Of a stretch of 64,000 nucleotides of DNA, positions 62,195 through 64,000 are shown piece after piece. The notes beneath the pieces were generated by a model. The model made no database searches. It saw only the letters and a program-made list of their open reading frames with translations, and was not told the origin of the DNA. Origin of the DNA: Ridgeia piscesae (Eukaryota > Annelida > Polychaeta > Sabellida > Siboglinidae); assembly GCA_025642075.2 (NCBI GenBank), contig JAODUO010001625.1:18556-82555 (forward strand), given 5' to 3'. The position numbers were made by a program, and so were the translations under genes. How positions within the stretch are numbered: the first letter of the stretch is position 1; the number at the start of each line of letters is the position of its first letter.

Positions 62195-62889
62195 TAATAA
62201 CTTTATTTTATTGTTACATAATGTCATGTACATATAATAAGTGCTCAGCAACAGTAAAGAAATAATTGCATATATAAGTACATTACACGATGTAACAAAT
62301 GGAATCAAGCAACAATGTTTATTTTCCTTATTCATATACTATATATTCATAAAATTGCGAGAAAATAATAATTCGAGAAGATAAAATAAATTATACAGCA
62401 ACATCATAATGGTGTAACTAGTTAATTAAAATAGTGCATTACAAGTGTACCACAACATTAAATACATTGATGCATGTTTGTAACTATTACAATTGACTAT
62501 AAATAAATGTGTAATACAATATCATCTATCACAATATACATTTTATCATAACAATTCATTCAAAGCAGACACAACATATTATTACTGGTTTTGCAGAAGC
62601 AGTTATTTGACTCTTTTTTTAAGATGTGCAAAGTGGCAGAATATTGTAGACAGTTATTTAATGCAAGTGTTTCGTATTTTTGGTCTGACATAGGCCAAAG
62701 ATAATTGTCTGCACTTTGTTTGGCAGAACGATATTTTATATGCTATTTTCTGCCTTTTGCTATATTTATGCATCATGGGTGACAATTCAAATACGTCATT
62801 TAATAAGGTAGGTAACATAGCCTTATTATGCTTGAACATTAATATACAGCATATATATTTGTTTATCTGATAAATATTAATTATCTGCA
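62195..62889 (-). mobile_element. 3' end of the CR1/Rex-like LINE, inverted copy
   Basis: Reverse complement of the 55280-55920 region. It shares the 3' end 'atgtaacaataaa.taaagttatta', 'gaataaggaaaataa.cattgttgcttg' and the end of the ORF (minus frame 62890-62654: FKHNKAMLPTLLND, VFELSPMMHKYSKRQ, LSLAYVRPKIRNT). It is 5'-truncated. Confidence 0.8.
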
Positions 62890-63970
62890 ATGATGAAAAT
62901 AAAGGCTATGTGTGGTCAAACAATCCTACAGCATGAGACCGTACATAATACAATGTCACATGTTAATATAGAACAAAGTCGTGTTGGCAGAAAAAAACAT
63001 CCGATTCCCAACATAGAGGACTTGTACGCCAAATTGACAGGCGGCAAGCTGTATTCCAGAATCGATCTGAGAAATGCTTATTAACAAATCTTGATATCCG
63101 AGGAGTCGCAGAAGCTGACAACTGATTACCTCGACAGGTGGTTTGTTTTGCTCCACCAGCCTGTGTCAAAGCTGGAATCTTCCAACGCCTTATGGAGCAA
63201 CTGCTCCAAGGAATTCCGATGACAGCTGTCTATCTGGATGACGTCGTGTGCACGGACCGTACTGAGGAGTCGCGGGCCAACCTGATCTCAGTCCTGGAGC
63301 GACTACAGACAGCAGGTCTGAGATTGCAACCTTCCTGCATCTACCTGGGTCATGGCCTAGATGCGGAAGGAATTCATCCTACCAATGAGAAGGTGCGCGT
63401 GATTGCTGATGCACCAGTGCCACGAGACCAGTGTGAGGTGAATGGTATGCTACTACCACAAGTTCCTTCACAATCTCAACGCTAAGCTGGTCCCTCTGCA
63501 TAATCTCCTACAGAAGGACGTCGCCTGGTCTTGAGGCCCAGCTCAGCAAGCTGCGTACGAAGAGTCAACGAGGCTGCTTCAGTCAACAAACGTACTAGTT
63601 CATTACGACCCGTCGATGCCTCTCTTACTCATGTACGACTCATCCGCCTACAGAATAGGTGCCGTGCTTTCTCACAGGATGCCAGACGGTACTGACAGAT
63701 CGATAGCATATGCGTCAAGGTAGCTATCGAAAGCCGAGAAAGTCTCGCACTAATTTACGAAGTGACCAAATTCCATAAATACATGTACGGCAGAATCTTC
63801 ACCGTAATCACTGATCATGGACCGTTGTTGGGACTGTTAGGAGAAGACCGAGCAATTTCAGCCATGACAAGTGCTCGGATTCCGAGATGGGCGCTCACCC
63901 TAGCCAACTACCAATAGTAGTTTAGCATAGTGCGCCTGCGCAGTGGATAGAGCAAGCCACGAGCAGCCAT
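62890..63970 (+). mobile_element. Ty3/gypsy pol remnant (RT and RNase H)
   Basis: In frame pieces: KKHPIPNIEDLYAKLTGG and LYSRIDLRNAY (62995-63081, one stop after AY). After a small frameshift come IFQRLMEQLLQGIPMTAVYL and the catalytic YLDD (63228-63240), then LISVLERLQTAGLRLQ, YLGHGLDAEGIHPT and a V.ADAP-type connection. RNase H follows in broken frames: LLLMYDSSAYRIGAVLSHRM (catalytic Asp), AYAS, FHKYMYGRIFTVITDHGPLL. Integrase is not reached. Protease and gag are missing at the left, where the fragment meets the LINE 3' piece. Different from, and in opposite orientation to, the 14.3-16.4 kb element. Confidence 0.85.
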
Positions 63971-64000
63971 CGTAAATGTACCCTGAATTTTAATAAAGCT

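Overview
The window looks like intron-rich nuclear DNA of an animal, most likely a marine invertebrate. The evidence is phase-matched exons with GT-AG splice sites, extracellular FN2 and TSP1 modules, several clades of non-LTR retrotransposons, Ty3/gypsy remnants, a tRNA-headed SINE, and very dense microsatellites. A mollusc or other lophotrochozoan is my guess from the repeat style only; nothing in the sequence proves it. There are no bacterial operons, rRNA genes or CRISPR arrays.

One host gene can be followed on the + strand. Its 5' end lies outside the window. The recognised exons are a fibronectin type II module (5778-5945), three thrombospondin type 1 modules (19711-19869, 30705-30878, 32101-32277), a Thr-rich stalk plus transmembrane helix (41256-41400), and a cytoplasmic tail with stop codon (43971-44127). 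Splice phases agree across all of them: 1-1 for the modules, 1-2 for the membrane exon, 2 into the tail. The product would be a type I single-pass surface protein with an acidic tail that carries a di-leucine type sorting motif. The second and third TSP1 exons arose by tandem duplication of exon plus intron.

The introns and the 3' flank are filled with mobile DNA. LINEs fall into at least three groups: RTE-like elements with a CFDP2-type endonuclease (2.2-5.6 kb, 42.0-43.7 kb), RTE-like elements of another family (10.4-13.2, 26.8-28.5, 39.9-40.25 kb), and CR1/L2/Rex-like elements (6.6-8.9, 51.3-52.0, 53.1-55.9, 58.0-61.0, 62.2-62.9 kb). The 58-61 kb copy keeps a 627-residue reverse-transcriptase ORF and is the best preserved. 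Two Ty3/gypsy remnants lie at 14.3-16.4 and 62.9-64.0 kb.

The most unusual segment is 32.3-39.9 kb, inside the intron between the third TSP1 exon and the membrane exon. It combines a noncoding direct-repeat array, a broken gene for an RPA-like zinc-ribbon/OB-fold protein, a second Cys/His-rich ORF of unknown family, and a 4.35-kb foldback. The foldback has arms of about 1.3 kb and a core of roughly 430-bp tandem units that repeatedly carry a CTCF-like sequence. I could not assign it to a described element class.

From 45 to 50 kb the DNA is mainly tandem repeats, including an 11-copy 99-bp satellite. That satellite is interrupted by a 415-bp insertion with 12-bp flanking repeats. A few GC-rich open segments there may be exons or captured gene pieces on the minus strand.
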